Assembly: GCF_039830135.1 (NCBI RefSeq)
Contig: NZ_CP156081.1
Span: forward strand, 792,001-856,000
Direction: 5' to 3'
Source of the DNA: Defluviimonas sp. SAOS-178_SWC
GTDB lineage: Bacteria; Pseudomonadota; Alphaproteobacteria; Rhodobacterales; Rhodobacteraceae
DNA length: 64,000 nt
This document shows positions 45,517-56,956 of this stretch, one piece after another. The notes under the pieces were generated by a model, which was given only the letters and a program-made list of their open reading frames with translations, was not told the DNA's origin and searched no databases. Both the position numbers and the translations under genes were made by a program. The first letter of the stretch is position 1. Every line of letters starts with the position of its first letter.

Positions 45517-46239
45517 ATGGACTGGCGGGACGAAGGCGCACTTCTGACGGTGCGACAACACGGGGAGACGTCGGCGATCGTCGAGGTCTTCACCGCGGCG
45601 CATGGACGCCATGCCGGCGTCGTCCGGGGCGGGGCGTCGCGGAAAGTCGCGCCGCTTCTGCAGCCGGGCGCGCAGCTCGACCTGACCTGGCGGGCCAGGC
45701 TCGACGATCATATTGGTACCTTCACGGTGGAGCCCCTGCGCTCCCGCGCCGGCGTCCTGTCCGACCGGCTGGCGCTTGCGGCGCTCAACTCGGTCTGCGC
45801 GCTCTTGCACGCGACCCTCCCGGAACGCGAACCGCATCCCGGCCTCTACACGGCCACGGTGGGCCTTCTCGATTCTCTCGGGGCGCCGACTGCATGGGTT
45901 CTGGCCTATCTCCGCTGGGAGTTGATGCTTCTCGAAGAGCTTGGCTACGGGCTCGACCTTACCTCCTGCGCCGTCACCGGCAGCCGGGAGGACCTCGCCT
46001 ATGTCAGTCCGAAATCCGGCCGCGCGGTAGCGCGGGGCGCGGCGGGTCAATGGGCGGACCGGCTGCTGCCGCTGCCGCCCTGCCTGCTCGGCCAGGGACC
46101 GGCGGACCCGGTCGAACTTGCCGCCGGGATGACCACGACCGGGTATTTCCTCGAACACCGGCTGTTTCCCGACCTCGGTACGCGCCCCCTTCCAGAGGCG
46201 CGCCGGCGCTTTGCCGCGATGGTGGCCCGTCAGGGCTGA
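45517..46239 (+). CDS. recO: DNA repair protein RecO
   Basis: RecO helps RecA load on SSB-coated gaps in the RecFOR pathway. The ATG at 45517, behind GTTAGGGG, gives 240 residues. The N-terminal OB fold is [20 protein letters not shown] and continues [15 protein letters not shown]. The helical domain follows with [18 protein letters not shown]. The zinc-finger cysteines of some RecO proteins are not evident beyond this Cys. It overlaps the convergent META lipoprotein gene by 10 bases at the 3' end. Confidence 0.92.
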   Translation: MDWRDEGALLTVRQHGETSAIVEVFTAAHGRHAGVVRGGASRKVAPLLQPGAQLDLTWRARLDDHIGTFTVEPLRSRAGVLSDRLALAALNSVCALLHATLPEREPHPGLYTATVGLLDSLGAPTAWVLAYLRWELMLLEELGYGLDLTSCAVTGSREDLAYVSPKSGRAVARGAAGQWADRLLPLPPCLLGQGPADPVELAAGMTTTGYFLEHRLFPDLGTRPLPEARRRFAAMVARQG

Positions 46240-46634
46240 ATCGTGAAGACCATCACCGGCCCGTCCGGGGAGGAGAGGATCAGAACGTCGCCCTGCACCT
46301 CTGCCAATGTCACGCGACCGAGTGCGGTGAAGAAAAGCTGTTCGGCCGAAAGATCGGCGCAGGCGCGCTTTGTCGACAGAATCCGTTCAGCCCGGAACCA
46401 GGGATAGGGTGCGGTCTGATTGCCGCTGTACCGGTTGCAGGGCGCATCGCCCGCGATCTTTCCCGGCGCGGGAAAACGGATCGTCGCCCGCGCGGCGAAG
46501 GCGGTGCCGTCGATCTCGGTCAAACGCCAGACCGAGCCTTCCGGCACAAAGCCCCGTAGCGTCTCGTCGCCTGCGCAGGCGCTGAGCGCGACGGTCGTGG
46601 AGAGGGCAGCGGCGAGCGGGGCGATGCGGCGCAT
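46230..46634 (-). CDS. META/HslJ-like lipoprotein
   Basis: A 134-residue lipoprotein from the ATG at 46634. The signal [20 protein letters not shown] ends with a lipobox Cys. The mature part has the META-domain pattern [26 protein letters not shown] and [19 protein letters not shown]. Such proteins (HslJ) are outer-membrane or periplasmic and linked to heat or novobiocin resistance in E. coli. The role here is unknown. It is convergent with recO. Confidence 0.8.
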   Translation of the reverse strand: MRRIAPLAAALSTTVALSACAGDETLRGFVPEGSVWRLTEIDGTAFAARATIRFPAPGKIAGDAPCNRYSGNQTAPYPWFRAERILSTKRACADLSAEQLFFTALGRVTLAEVQGDVLILSSPDGPVMVFTIQP

Positions 46635-46766
46635 GGCACCTATCCGACCATGCCGGCCAGTCGCATTCAAGGGAAAACCGCCGCCGGCGTCCCGTTGCGA
46701 CAAACGGGGTCGGAAACCGTCGCGACTTGGATTCGCGCGCGGTCATTTCTCGGGAGCGGAGGCCAG

Positions 46767-47993
46767 ATGCTCAGTCGTAACATCCCCGAATTCCTGCGCC
46801 ATGCGCCGACACCAGGCGTCAAGGGCTTCGCAATCCTTGCCGGGATCGAAGCGTCGCTACGCGGCATCCTGATCTCGGTCTGGCCGCTCGTCATGTACCG
46901 GGCGCTCGGCGAGAACGCCGCGCATGTGAGCCTGCTCTATTTCGTCGTCGGAGTCGCGTCGCTCAGCTGGGGGCTGATGGTACCGTGGACAAGCCGCTTC
47001 GTGCCGCGCCGCTGGGTCTACACGCTCGGGGTCGGCTTCTACATCGCGGGCTCGCTTCTCGCGATACGGGGCGGGCCGGTGCTGACGCCGGTGGCGATGG
47101 CGATGAACAGTCTCGCCACCGTGACGGTCTTCATCTGCACCAATGCCTACATCATGGACTACATCGCCCGGCACGAACTGGGAAAGAACGAGACTCTGAA
47201 GCTTCTCTACAGTGCGATCTCATGGGCGGTCGGGCCGATGCTCGGGGTGTTCCTTTGGAAATACTGGGAACCGCTGCCGTTCCTCCTGGCGATGGCCTTC
47301 GCTTTGATGCTGCTGGCCACGTTCTGGGCGCTGAGGCTCGGCAACGGAAAACTGATCACGCGGGCGCGGGCGCCGGCGCCGAACCCGTTGGCCTATCTCG
47401 GCCGGTTCTTTCGTCAGCCAAGGCTCATCGCCGGCTGGCTTTTCGCGGTCCTGCGCTCCGCGGGGTGGTGGGTTTACGTGGTCTACCTGCCGATCTTCTG
47501 CATCGAAGCGGGGCTTGGCGACCGGGTGGCTTCGGTCGCTTTCTCGTTCTCGAACGCAATGTTGCTGCTCGCCCCCTTCATGCTGCGCTGGATGCAGAGG
47601 CGGGGATTGCGACGCGCCGTGCAGATCTCGTTCGCGGCCTGTGCCGGTTGTTTTCTTGCAGCCGGCCTCGGCCAGTTCTGGCCGCCCATCGCGGTGATCG
47701 CGCTCCTCACAGGCTCGGTCTTCCTTGTCATGCTCGACACGTTCGGGGGGCTGCCGTTTCTCATGTCGGTGCGTCCAGCGGAACGGACGGAGATGTCGGC
47801 GGTCTATTCAAGCTTCCGCGACGTCTCGGGCATCCTCACGCCCGGCGTCGCCTGGCTGGTTCTCATCGTGTCGCCCATATCCGGGGTATTCCTCGCCTGT
47901 GCGGCGGGGCTCGCGGCCATGACGGCGGTTGCCGGCCTCATGCATCCGAGGATGGGCGAGAAGCGCGGGCCAAGGTCGGACCAGCCCGCCTGA
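46767..47993 (+). CDS. MFS transporter
   Basis: A 408-residue protein with about twelve hydrophobic helices. The ATG at 46767 follows GGAGCGGAGG and begins LSRNIPEFLRHAPTPGVKG. The loop LVPWTSRFVPRRW-like segment (MVPWTSRFVPRRWVYTL) between helices 2 and 3 matches the MFS cytoplasmic loop position. Helices such as VGVASLSWGLMV and AVIALLTGSVFLVML are typical. The substrate cannot be assigned. It is convergent with the propeller-cytochrome gene, 7 bp apart. Confidence 0.85.
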   Translation: MLSRNIPEFLRHAPTPGVKGFAILAGIEASLRGILISVWPLVMYRALGENAAHVSLLYFVVGVASLSWGLMVPWTSRFVPRRWVYTLGVGFYIAGSLLAIRGGPVLTPVAMAMNSLATVTVFICTNAYIMDYIARHELGKNETLKLLYSAISWAVGPMLGVFLWKYWEPLPFLLAMAFALMLLATFWALRLGNGKLITRARAPAPNPLAYLGRFFRQPRLIAGWLFAVLRSAGWWVYVVYLPIFCIEAGLGDRVASVAFSFSNAMLLLAPFMLRWMQRRGLRRAVQISFAACAGCFLAAGLGQFWPPIAVIALLTGSVFLVMLDTFGGLPFLMSVRPAERTEMSAVYSSFRDVSGILTPGVAWLVLIVSPISGVFLACAAGLAAMTAVAGLMHPRMGEKRGPRSDQPA

Positions 47994-48000
47994 TACGCTC

Positions 48001-49713
48001 CTACTCGGCCGCCGGGTTGAGCGGCGACGACATCGCGGCGAGGAACTCCACCACCGCTCCGATCTCGCCCGGATCATGGATTCCCGGATCGGGCATCGTC
48101 GTCCCGGGCGCGGCCACCTCCGGCGCCTCCAGAAAGGTCGCCAGCCGGTCGGTGGTCCACGTCGTTTCCTGTGCCCGCATCCAGTCCGAATAGCTGGCGT
48201 AGCGCGTGCCGCCGATCCGCGAGCCCACAATGGTGGCGAGGCTCGGCGCGAAGTCGTTCACATCGGGATCGAGCGAGTGGCATTTGAGACAGGTGTTGAG
48301 GTTCGATTCCAGCCGCTCCCGGACATGGGCGTCGAGGGTCGGCTGGTCGAGATAGGCACTGAGGAAGCTCATCGCCTGCCCGTTCGGGGTCTCGGTCAGG
48401 AACACCAACTCGTTGTCGTCGGTGAAAAGAACCAGCCGGTCTTCATCCAGCTGCCGCGCCGCCCGGATGCGTTCGCCGATCGGGATCCGCTCGGCGAACA
48501 TGACCCGGCGGTCGACGATGCGGAAGCGGTAGAGCGACTGGTCCTTGAGCGTGCCCATCAGGATGTCTCCATCCCAGGCCGGATTGAAGCCGTGCAGGAG
48601 TTCGAGGCTGGAAATAGCCACCGAGGGCAGGAAGGCGTAGATGGGCGGCTCAAACCTGTCGTGACGGCCGTAGGACAGCGTGCTCGGGATCGGCAGGCGG
48701 TTATAGAGAGTGCCGAGGCTCTCGTGTGGCCAGCCGTAATCCTTGCCATCCTCGATCAGGTTGAGTTCGTCCCCGCCCCTCAGCCCGTGTTCAACCGTCC
48801 AGAGCTGCCCCTCGGCGTCGAACGTAATGCCCTGCATGTTGCGCAATCCTTGCGCGATCTGCCGGTTCTCGCCCGTGACGAGGTCGATCTCGATCACCTT
48901 GCCGTAATCGTAGGCCGGATCCTGCGCGATGGCCGGCATCTCCGAAAAGACGCCGTCGATATGGAAGTCGCCGCTGCCGAGGTAAAGCCGACCGTTTCCA
49001 TCGTAGGCCATGCGACCGCCGCCAATCTGCACCTCGATCGCGCTCTCCTTCTTCTTCAGAGGCAGGCAAGGCTCGGTGACGTAAGCGGTGTGCCAATCGT
49101 CTGCCGTTGCCGTGAACGCGGCGAGTTCGGGCGCGGTGGACGGGATGTCGAGGACCGAGACGATGGTGTGAAAACAGCGCCGCTCAGGTTCGAAGCGGAT
49201 GAAGGACAGGGCAAGGTGGCTGCCGCCGTTCATTTGATAGGCAAGGATATCGAAGTAGCGATAGGCCCAAAGCTCGAAATGGTAGTCGCTGTTGGCGGGA
49301 TCCTTGGCGAAGTCGCGGTAGGCCTCGAAGCCGTAATCGGGAACGCCGATCGACAGCGGACGCACGTCATCGGGCGCGCTTGCGAGGAAAAGCTTGCCGT
49401 CGATCGTCGCAAGAACGGCGGTGTCGTCGACGACGGTAAGGCCGCCGCCGCGCCCGTAGCGGGTGATCGGAACCTGAATGGTTTCGCGGTGAAAGGTCAG
49501 GAAGATGCTTTCGACATCGGGGTCGGTCACCGGCTCCGGCGGCGGTGGCGGCGCGATCTTGAGCGCGGCCCGACGGATGATGGCCGAGGGTTCGATCAGA
49601 AATTCTGCAGAGATGCCCGCGACGAACCCGAACAGCAACACGCCGCCCGTCATGAGGCTCAACGCGAGCCACCGCGATCTTGATCGCTTTCCCGACATTG
49701 CCAAACCCCACAT
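48001..49713 (-). CDS. Membrane-anchored PQQ-type sugar dehydrogenase-like propeller fused to cytochrome c
   Basis: A 570-residue protein (or 565 from an ATG at 49698). An N-terminal membrane anchor (LALSLMTGGVLLFGFVAG) and a Pro-rich linker lead to a beta-propeller like soluble aldose/sorbosone dehydrogenases: GGGRMAYDGNGRLYLGSGD, QGITFDAEGQLWTVEHGLRG, GDELNLIEDGKDYGWPHES. The C-terminal about 110 residues form a class I cytochrome c with heme motif CLKCH and a distal Met in TTMPDPG. Electrons would pass from substrate via PQQ to the heme, then to the respiratory chain. PQQ binding and substrate are inferred. The domain order suggests a self-contained periplasmic oxidase unit. Confidence 0.78.
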   Translation of the reverse strand: MWGLAMSGKRSRSRWLALSLMTGGVLLFGFVAGISAEFLIEPSAIIRRAALKIAPPPPPEPVTDPDVESIFLTFHRETIQVPITRYGRGGGLTVVDDTAVLATIDGKLFLASAPDDVRPLSIGVPDYGFEAYRDFAKDPANSDYHFELWAYRYFDILAYQMNGGSHLALSFIRFEPERRCFHTIVSVLDIPSTAPELAAFTATADDWHTAYVTEPCLPLKKKESAIEVQIGGGRMAYDGNGRLYLGSGDFHIDGVFSEMPAIAQDPAYDYGKVIEIDLVTGENRQIAQGLRNMQGITFDAEGQLWTVEHGLRGGDELNLIEDGKDYGWPHESLGTLYNRLPIPSTLSYGRHDRFEPPIYAFLPSVAISSLELLHGFNPAWDGDILMGTLKDQSLYRFRIVDRRVMFAERIPIGERIRAARQLDEDRLVLFTDDNELVFLTETPNGQAMSFLSAYLDQPTLDAHVRERLESNLNTCLKCHSLDPDVNDFAPSLATIVGSRIGGTRYASYSDWMRAQETTWTTDRLATFLEAPEVAAPGTTMPDPGIHDPGEIGAVVEFLAAMSSPLNPAAE

Positions 49714-49910
49714 CAGCCCGGCACGTTCCCCGGGACAAGGGTGATGAAATCGGGATGGTCAGGTCAAACCTTCATTTGGCAACATTCTGTTGCGGGATTC
49801 GATCCTGCCCGACCCTGCCGGGAAGGATGGGGGCCGGTTCCTGTCAGGGTCTTGATACAGGTCAGTCCCGGCGCCGAAAAAAAATTCGCGACGCCGGGAT
49901 GGAACGACGA

Positions 49911-51584
49911 TCAGTTCCCGCTGTCGAGCAGACGGCGCGCGATGACCTGCGCCTGGATCTCGGCCGCACCCTCGAAGATATTGAGGATGCGCGCGTCGCA
50001 GAGGATCCGGCTGATCTGGTATTCGAGTGCGAAGCCGTTGCCGCCGTGGATCTGCAGCGCATTGTCCGCCGCCGCCCAGGCAACACGGGCGCCCAGCAGC
50101 TTCGCCATGCCGGCCTCGAGGTCGCAGCGCTTGTCGTGGTCCTTCTGCCAGGCGCTGTGATAGGTCAGCTGCCGGGCGATCATGATCTCGACCGCCATCA
50201 TGGCCAGCTTGCCCGAGACGCGGGGGAACTCGATCAGCGACTTGCCGAACTGCTTGCGGTCCTCGGCGTATTTCATGCCGACCTCAAGCGCCGACTGCGC
50301 CACGCCGATGGCGCGCGCCGCGGTCTGGATGCGGGCGCTCTCGAAGGTCTGCATGAGCTGCTTGAAGCCTTGCCCCTCGACGCCGCCCAGCAGGTTCCCG
50401 CCCTTCACCCTGAAGCCGTCGAAGCCAAGCTCATATTCCTTCATTCCCCGGTAGCCCAGCACCTCGATCTCGCCGCCGGTCATGCCGGGCGTGGGGAACG
50501 GGTCTTCGTCGGTGCCCGGCGTTTTCTCGGCCAGGAACATCGAAAGGCCGCGATAATCGGTCGTCGACGGATCGGTCCGCGCGAGGAGTGTCATCACATG
50601 GGTGCGCGCGGCATGGGTGATCCAGGTCTTGTTCCCGGTGATCTCCCAGTCGTCGCCCACCTTCACGGCGCGGGTGCGCAAGCTGCCGAGGTCCGATCCG
50701 GTGTTGGGCTCGGTAAAGACCGCTGTCGGCAGGATCTCACCACTTGCGAGCTTCGGCAGCCACTGCGCCTTCTGCTCCGGCGTGCCGCCGCAGAGGATCA
50801 GTTCCGCCGCGATCTCGCTGCGCGTCCCGAGCGACCCCACGCCGATATAGCCCCGCGACAGCTCCTCGCTGACAACGACCATCGAGGCCTTCGACAGGCC
50901 GAGCCCGCCGAATTCCTCGGGGATCGTCAGGCCGAAGACGCCGAGCTCGGCGAGTTCCTCGATGACTGCCATCGGGATCAGCTCGTCCTTCAGGTGCCAG
51001 TCGTGGGCGTTCGGCACGACGCGCTCCTCCGCATAGCGGCGGAACTGGTCGCGGATCATCTCGAGGTCATCGTCGAGCCCCGTCGCCCCGACGGTCGCGC
51101 GCCCGTGGTTTTCGCGCATCAGCGCGACAAGCCGCGCCCGCGCCGCCGGGATGTTCCCTCCGCCGATGAGCTGCGCCGCCGCGCCATCGGGCGCCCAGGA
51201 CAGGCCAAGGTCGGAAAGCCGCGCGACCTCGCCCTGGCTCATCGGGATGCCGCCGGCGATCTGCGACAGGTATTCGCCGAAGCCGATCTGGAGGATCAGT
51301 TGCTCCATCTCGCCGAGCGCACCCGCCTCGGCGATACGGCCGGCCCAGCCGTGCAGTTGACGGAGCGATTCGACATAGGTGGCGAGCCATGAGAGCGCAT
51401 GCGCCTCGAATTGCCGCGTCTCCAGCGCCGCGCCCGAAACCTTGCCGCCCGTGTCAACCGCGGTCCGCAGCGAGGATTGCGCATTGGCCAGAAGCGCATC
51501 GACCGGAGCAAGCGCCGCCTGAGTCAGCGAAAGAAGGTCGGGAAGGATCACGGAATTCGGCATCTCAGCCCCATCATGCGCCAT
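49911..51584 (-). CDS. mcd: Acyl-CoA dehydrogenase, probable (2S)-methylsuccinyl-CoA dehydrogenase
   Basis: A 557-residue FAD enzyme. The ATG at 51584 is chosen for its AAGGAG ribosome binding site. The C-terminal about 400 residues are a standard acyl-CoA dehydrogenase: LGVFGLTIPEEFGGLG, FTEPNTGSDLGSLRTRA, ITGNKTWITHAA, and a C-terminal catalytic Glu in NIFEGAAEIQAQ. The extra N-terminal helical region of about 150 residues is characteristic of methylsuccinyl-CoA dehydrogenase of the ethylmalonyl-CoA pathway, which oxidises methylsuccinyl-CoA to mesaconyl-CoA. The specific call rests on this extension and the organism type. Electrons would go to the ETF encoded near 62-63.5 kb. A general acyl-CoA dehydrogenase is the alternative. 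Confidence 0.7.
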   Translation of the reverse strand: MAHDGAEMPNSVILPDLLSLTQAALAPVDALLANAQSSLRTAVDTGGKVSGAALETRQFEAHALSWLATYVESLRQLHGWAGRIAEAGALGEMEQLILQIGFGEYLSQIAGGIPMSQGEVARLSDLGLSWAPDGAAAQLIGGGNIPAARARLVALMRENHGRATVGATGLDDDLEMIRDQFRRYAEERVVPNAHDWHLKDELIPMAVIEELAELGVFGLTIPEEFGGLGLSKASMVVVSEELSRGYIGVGSLGTRSEIAAELILCGGTPEQKAQWLPKLASGEILPTAVFTEPNTGSDLGSLRTRAVKVGDDWEITGNKTWITHAARTHVMTLLARTDPSTTDYRGLSMFLAEKTPGTDEDPFPTPGMTGGEIEVLGYRGMKEYELGFDGFRVKGGNLLGGVEGQGFKQLMQTFESARIQTAARAIGVAQSALEVGMKYAEDRKQFGKSLIEFPRVSGKLAMMAVEIMIARQLTYHSAWQKDHDKRCDLEAGMAKLLGARVAWAAADNALQIHGGNGFALEYQISRILCDARILNIFEGAAEIQAQVIARRLLDSGN

Positions 51585-51745
51585 GAATCGGCTCCTTTTC
51601 TGCGGTCGCATCGTCGTAGCGATTTTGCACATGCAGCGCAATATTAATTCGTTTACGTAGCGCCGCCGGAACAAAAATGTCGCCGCGATTTTCGCCCTGC
51701 CCCTCGCCCGGCGAAGCGTCTATGACCGGCCCAAAAGGGTGCAGC

Positions 51746-52504
51746 ATGTTCGGACTGGAGACCTGGGAGATCGTTCTGGCGGCGGCGGTGACGCTGTTTT
51801 CCGGCTTCGTCAAGGGCGCGGTAGGCTTCGCCATGCCGATGATCATGATCTCGGCCTTCGGGTCGTTCCTGCCGAAGGAAACTGCGCTCGCGCTCGTCAT
51901 CCTGCCGACGCTGGTGACGAACGTCGCCCAGGCCTTCCGGCAGGGCTGGCGCGCCGCCTGGGGCAGCGTGGTCGTCTACCGGCGCCACATCGCGATGGTG
52001 GTGATCTTCCTGATCATCTCGGCGCAATTCGTGACCGTGATTCCTCAGTCGCTCATGTATTTCCTTCTCGGGGCGCCGATCCTCGCTTTCGCCCTCTGGC
52101 AGCTCTCCGGCCGCAGCCTTGCCATTCACATCGACCATCGTGCGCGGGTGGAAACGGTGCTCGGCGTCATCGGCGGGCTCTATGGCGGTATCTCCGGCAT
52201 CTGGGGGCCGCCGCTCATCATCTACCTGATCTCGATCGGCGCCGAGAAGCGCGAGACGGTGCGTGTGCAGGGCGTCGTCTTCCTGATCGGCGCGGTGGTG
52301 CTGACGGCGGCGCACCTGAACTCGGGCGTCCTGAACGCGCAGAGCCTGCCTCTTTCTGCGCTCATGGTTGTGCCGGCGACGCTTGGCCTATGGGCCGGTT
52401 TCAGGATGCAGGACCGGCTCGACGCTGCCCGCTTCCGCCGCTGGACGCTGATCCTTCTCGTTCTGACGGGCTTCAACCTCGTGCGTCGGGCGCTGACGCT
52501 CTGA
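51746..52504 (+). CDS. TauE/SafE-family sulfite exporter-like permease
   Basis: A 252-residue membrane protein with about eight hydrophobic helices. It begins GLETWEIVLAAAVTLFSGFVKG and contains VKGAVGFAMPMIMISAFGSF, the conserved Gly-rich first-repeat motif, and GGLYGGISGIWGPPLIIYLI in the second repeat. Family members export sulfite, taurine-derived sulfonates or other anions, but the substrate here is unknown. It is divergent from the acyl-CoA dehydrogenase gene and ends at an intrinsic terminator. Confidence 0.86.
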   Translation: MFGLETWEIVLAAAVTLFSGFVKGAVGFAMPMIMISAFGSFLPKETALALVILPTLVTNVAQAFRQGWRAAWGSVVVYRRHIAMVVIFLIISAQFVTVIPQSLMYFLLGAPILAFALWQLSGRSLAIHIDHRARVETVLGVIGGLYGGISGIWGPPLIIYLISIGAEKRETVRVQGVVFLIGAVVLTAAHLNSGVLNAQSLPLSALMVVPATLGLWAGFRMQDRLDAARFRRWTLILLVLTGFNLVRRALTL

Positions 52505-52511
52505 ACAAAAA

Positions 52512-52531
52512 GGGCCGCCCGAAGGCGGCCC
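52512..52531. terminator. Intrinsic terminator between tauE-like gene and pckA
   Basis: The perfect 8-bp stem GGGCCGCC / GGCGGCCC closes on a CGAA tetraloop. An A-run (AACAAAAA) lies on the left and TGTCC on the right. Because the genes converge and the A-run gives a T-tract on the minus strand, it suits pckA termination best. Confidence 0.75.
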
Positions 52532-52554
52532 TGTCCGAAATCGCCATGCTGGCC

Positions 52555-54159
<1,605 letters not shown>

Positions 54160-54527
54160 GCTCCCGATGCCGCGGTCCGCGGCTCCTCAAGGGTTCAAAT
54201 GCACCGCCCCGACTGCGCGGGACGCCGTCCGTGCCCCCGCACCGGGGCCGGCACGGCCCCTATATCATGCCGCCAGAATCTTGGAATAGAAGGCTCTGTC
54301 GCGGTTAGCGCCACCATTGCCGGTTTAGCGCAACCATGCCGACAAACCCGGCGGCGAAACCGCAACGATCGTCGGAAGTGAGGCAAATTAGTCAAAGCTT
54401 CGCAATTTTCGATGCTTCTGATTCGGGTCGGCGGAGTGATTCGCACTTATCAGTTGCTTCTGACGCGGGGAAATTGGACTATGTGTGAAAAATCAAGGCA
54501 AACAAGAGCAGAACGAGGAAGCCGAAC
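54160..54527. other. Divergent pckA / chvI regulatory region
   Basis: This 368 bp region has no gene. On the pckA side, TTCCAA (complement of 54281-54286), 16 bp and TATAGG (complement of 54259-54264) form a weak promoter. The two dyads at 54303-54340 lie just upstream of it. The chvI side is AT-richer (54380-54500). TTGCTT, a 17 bp spacer and GACTAT near 54450-54480 make a possible but poor promoter for chvI. Confidence 0.5.
54303..54340. promoter_or_regulatory. Paired LacI-operator-like dyads upstream of pckA
   Basis: GGTTAGCGCCACC (54303-54315) and GGTTTAGCGCAACC (54322-54335) are imperfect palindromes sharing TTAGCGC. They are spaced 20 bp between the shared TTAGCGC cores, about two helical turns. 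Sites with an AGCGC-like centre and inverted flanks are typical of LacI-family regulators of central carbon metabolism in alphaproteobacteria, such as PckR or CceR. They lie upstream of the predicted pckA -35, which would suit activation. Confidence 0.45.
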
Positions 54528-55229
54528 ATGTCGAGGATCGCGCTCGTCGATGACGACAGGAACATCCTGACGTCCGTATCCATGACGCTTGAGGCGGAGG
54601 GATACGAAGTCGAAACCTACAATGATGGCCAGGCCGCGCTGGACGCCTTCAACAAGCGTCTGCCGGACATGGCCGTTCTGGATATCAAGATGCCGCGCAT
54701 GGACGGGATGGAACTGTTGCAGCGGCTTCGCCAGAAGACCTCCATGCCGGTGATCTTCCTGACTTCGAAGGACGACGAGATCGACGAGGTTCTCGGCCTT
54801 CGGATGGGCGCCGACGACTACGTTAAGAAGCCCTTTTCTCAAAGACTTCTGGTCGAACGGATCCGGGCGCTGCTGCGCCGCCAGGAAGCCATCGCCAGCG
54901 GCGAGGTCGCGACCACCGAGGAAACCAAGATCATGACGCGGGGGTCGCTGACGATGGACCCTCTGCGCCATTCGGTGACGTGGAAGGGCAAGGACGTCGC
55001 CTTGACGGTGACGGAATTCCTGCTGCTCCAGGCTCTGGCGCAGCGGCCGGGATTTGTGAAAAGCCGCGACCAGCTCATGGATGTCGCTTATGACGATCAG
55101 GTCTATGTCGACGACCGCACGATCGACAGCCATATCAAGCGGCTTCGGAAAAAGATGCGGACCGTCGATGACGACTTCACCGCGATCGAGACGCTTTATG
55201 GAATTGGGTATCGTTACAACGAAGAATGA
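54528..55229 (+). CDS. chvI: Response regulator ChvI
   Basis: ChvI is an OmpR-type regulator that controls envelope, acid-response and carbon genes in alphaproteobacteria. The 233-residue protein has a receiver domain with DDD at 8-10, phospho-acceptor Asp52 ([12 protein letters not shown]) and the conserved Lys in [10 protein letters not shown] Trans_reg_C winged helix follows, ending [16 protein letters not shown] and [10 protein letters not shown]. It is first of six genes joined by 4-base overlaps. The pckA-chvI-chvG-hprK context supports the ChvI name over other OmpR members. Confidence 0.93.
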   Translation: MSRIALVDDDRNILTSVSMTLEAEGYEVETYNDGQAALDAFNKRLPDMAVLDIKMPRMDGMELLQRLRQKTSMPVIFLTSKDDEIDEVLGLRMGADDYVKKPFSQRLLVERIRALLRRQEAIASGEVATTEETKIMTRGSLTMDPLRHSVTWKGKDVALTVTEFLLLQALAQRPGFVKSRDQLMDVAYDDQVYVDDRTIDSHIKRLRKKMRTVDDDFTAIETLYGIGYRYNEE

Positions 55230-56956
55230 CACTGGCGTCGAGGATCGATTTGCGCGACCAAACTGAGTCCCGCCGCGCGGATGTCGTCCTCGGCGAGGAC
55301 TGGACCGCGCCTGAAGGGTTCGTGGAATCCGAGCTGAAGGCCGGACGCGAGCGGCGGGGCTTCATTTCGCTGAACCGCTCGCCGCTGGCGCGCAAGATCA
55401 TCACCTTCAACCTCATGGCGATGATTGTCCTCGTTGCGGGGGTTCTTTACCTGAACCCGTTCCGCGACAGTCTCGTCCTTCAGCGCGAAAGCGGCCTTGT
55501 CGCCGAGGCGCAGCTGGTCGCGGATGTCTTCGAGGCGCAGCTGCCGCAGGGAAGCCCGGTGAACCTCGCTACCGGCGACGGGATCGATGCATTGCGCACG
55601 GCTCAAGGCATCGAATTGCCGGACGGCGCCGAGCTTTTCGTCTTCGACACGCGGGAAAACCTCGTCGTATCGACGGTCGGCATGGAGCGGCCCGAACGCG
55701 AGACGGTTGCCGGATTGCAGCGCGACCGCCGCTCGACCCTGATCACGGACATCCTGAATTCGGTCTGGGAAGGTATCGCCGGACTTCTCGCCCCACAAAG
55801 CGCGCAGGACCCGATCTATGGCGGTGAGGAGCTTGCGCGCGATCTCGTTCCCGGCGCGCTCGCGGGCGAGACCCAGATCCGCACCGGCCGCGACGTCGCG
55901 GGCGAGGCGCTGTTCACCGTCGTCACGCCGATACGCCACGACGGACAGGTGATCGGGGTTGCCGCCATCACCTCCATCGCCGGAGAGATCGACCAACTCG
56001 TCAGGGTCGAGCGCGAGCAGGTCCTGCAGATGTTCGTCATCGCGATCATCGTTTCGATCGGCCTCAGCCTGGTCCTGGCCTCGACCATCGCCAACCCGCT
56101 CTCCGATCTTGCCGCCGCGGCCGAGCTTGGCCGCGACAAGAACGCCCGCAAGATGTCTCCCAGCCGCGTCCGCATCCCCGATCTGACGGCCCGTCCGGAC
56201 GAAATCGGCCGCCTGTCCGGCGCGATGCGCGGCATGGTGGCGGCGCTTTACGAGCGGATCGAGTCGAACGAACAGTTCGCCGCCGACGTGGCGCATGAGA
56301 TCAAGAACCCGCTTGCGTCCTTGCGGTCGGCGGTCGGCACGCTGCGCGTCGCCAAACGCGAAGACCAGCGCGACAAGCTTCTGAACGTCATCGACCACGA
56401 CGTGCGCCGGCTCGACCGTCTGGTAAGCGACATCTCGAATGCCTCCCGCCTCGACAGCGAACTGGTCAAGGAAGAGGAGGAGACCTTCAACCTCCTCAAG
56501 ATGCTCACCAACATCACCGAATATCTCGGCGAGGAGGCGAAGGCGAAAGGTGTCGACTTCATCTCCGACCTGCCGCCCGAACCGATCGTCATCACCGGGC
56601 TCGAAGGCCGGCTGGCGCAGGTCTTCGTGAACCTCATCACCAACGCGGTGTCGTTCTGCCAGGATGGGGACGCGGTCCGGGTCTGGGCAAGGAAACGCGA
56701 GAACCGCGTGCTCGTCGTGGTCGAAGATACCGGGCCGGGCATTCCCGACCAGGCCCTAACGAAGATCTTCAAGCGCTTCTACTCCGAACGGCCCGAAGGC
56801 CAGTTCGGCGAGCATTCCGGCCTTGGCCTCGCCATCTCGAAACAGATCGTCGAAGCACATGGCGGTGTCATCTGGGCCGAGAACATCCGGCCGACGGACG
56901 CCGACATCACCTCCGAACCCCTTGGCGCCCGCTTCGTCGTGGGCTTGCCGGTGTGA
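55226..56956 (+). CDS. chvG: Sensor histidine kinase ChvG
   Basis: The membrane sensor kinase partner of ChvI has 576 residues. Two membrane helices (about residues 62-82 and 265-285) bracket a periplasmic sensor domain. HAMP follows, then the HisKA H-box [16 protein letters not shown] (His about 356). The HATPase_c domain has N-box [12 protein letters not shown] and G1 [10 protein letters not shown], then [16 protein letters not shown]. It overlaps chvI and hprK by 4 bases each. Orthologues in other alphaproteobacteria are held inactive by the periplasmic regulator ExoR; no exoR is in this window. Confidence 0.93.
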   Translation: MTLASRIDLRDQTESRRADVVLGEDWTAPEGFVESELKAGRERRGFISLNRSPLARKIITFNLMAMIVLVAGVLYLNPFRDSLVLQRESGLVAEAQLVADVFEAQLPQGSPVNLATGDGIDALRTAQGIELPDGAELFVFDTRENLVVSTVGMERPERETVAGLQRDRRSTLITDILNSVWEGIAGLLAPQSAQDPIYGGEELARDLVPGALAGETQIRTGRDVAGEALFTVVTPIRHDGQVIGVAAITSIAGEIDQLVRVEREQVLQMFVIAIIVSIGLSLVLASTIANPLSDLAAAAELGRDKNARKMSPSRVRIPDLTARPDEIGRLSGAMRGMVAALYERIESNEQFAADVAHEIKNPLASLRSAVGTLRVAKREDQRDKLLNVIDHDVRRLDRLVSDISNASRLDSELVKEEEETFNLLKMLTNITEYLGEEAKAKGVDFISDLPPEPIVITGLEGRLAQVFVNLITNAVSFCQDGDAVRVWARKRENRVLVVVEDTGPGIPDQALTKIFKRFYSERPEGQFGEHSGLGLAISKQIVEAHGGVIWAENIRPTDADITSEPLGARFVVGLPV

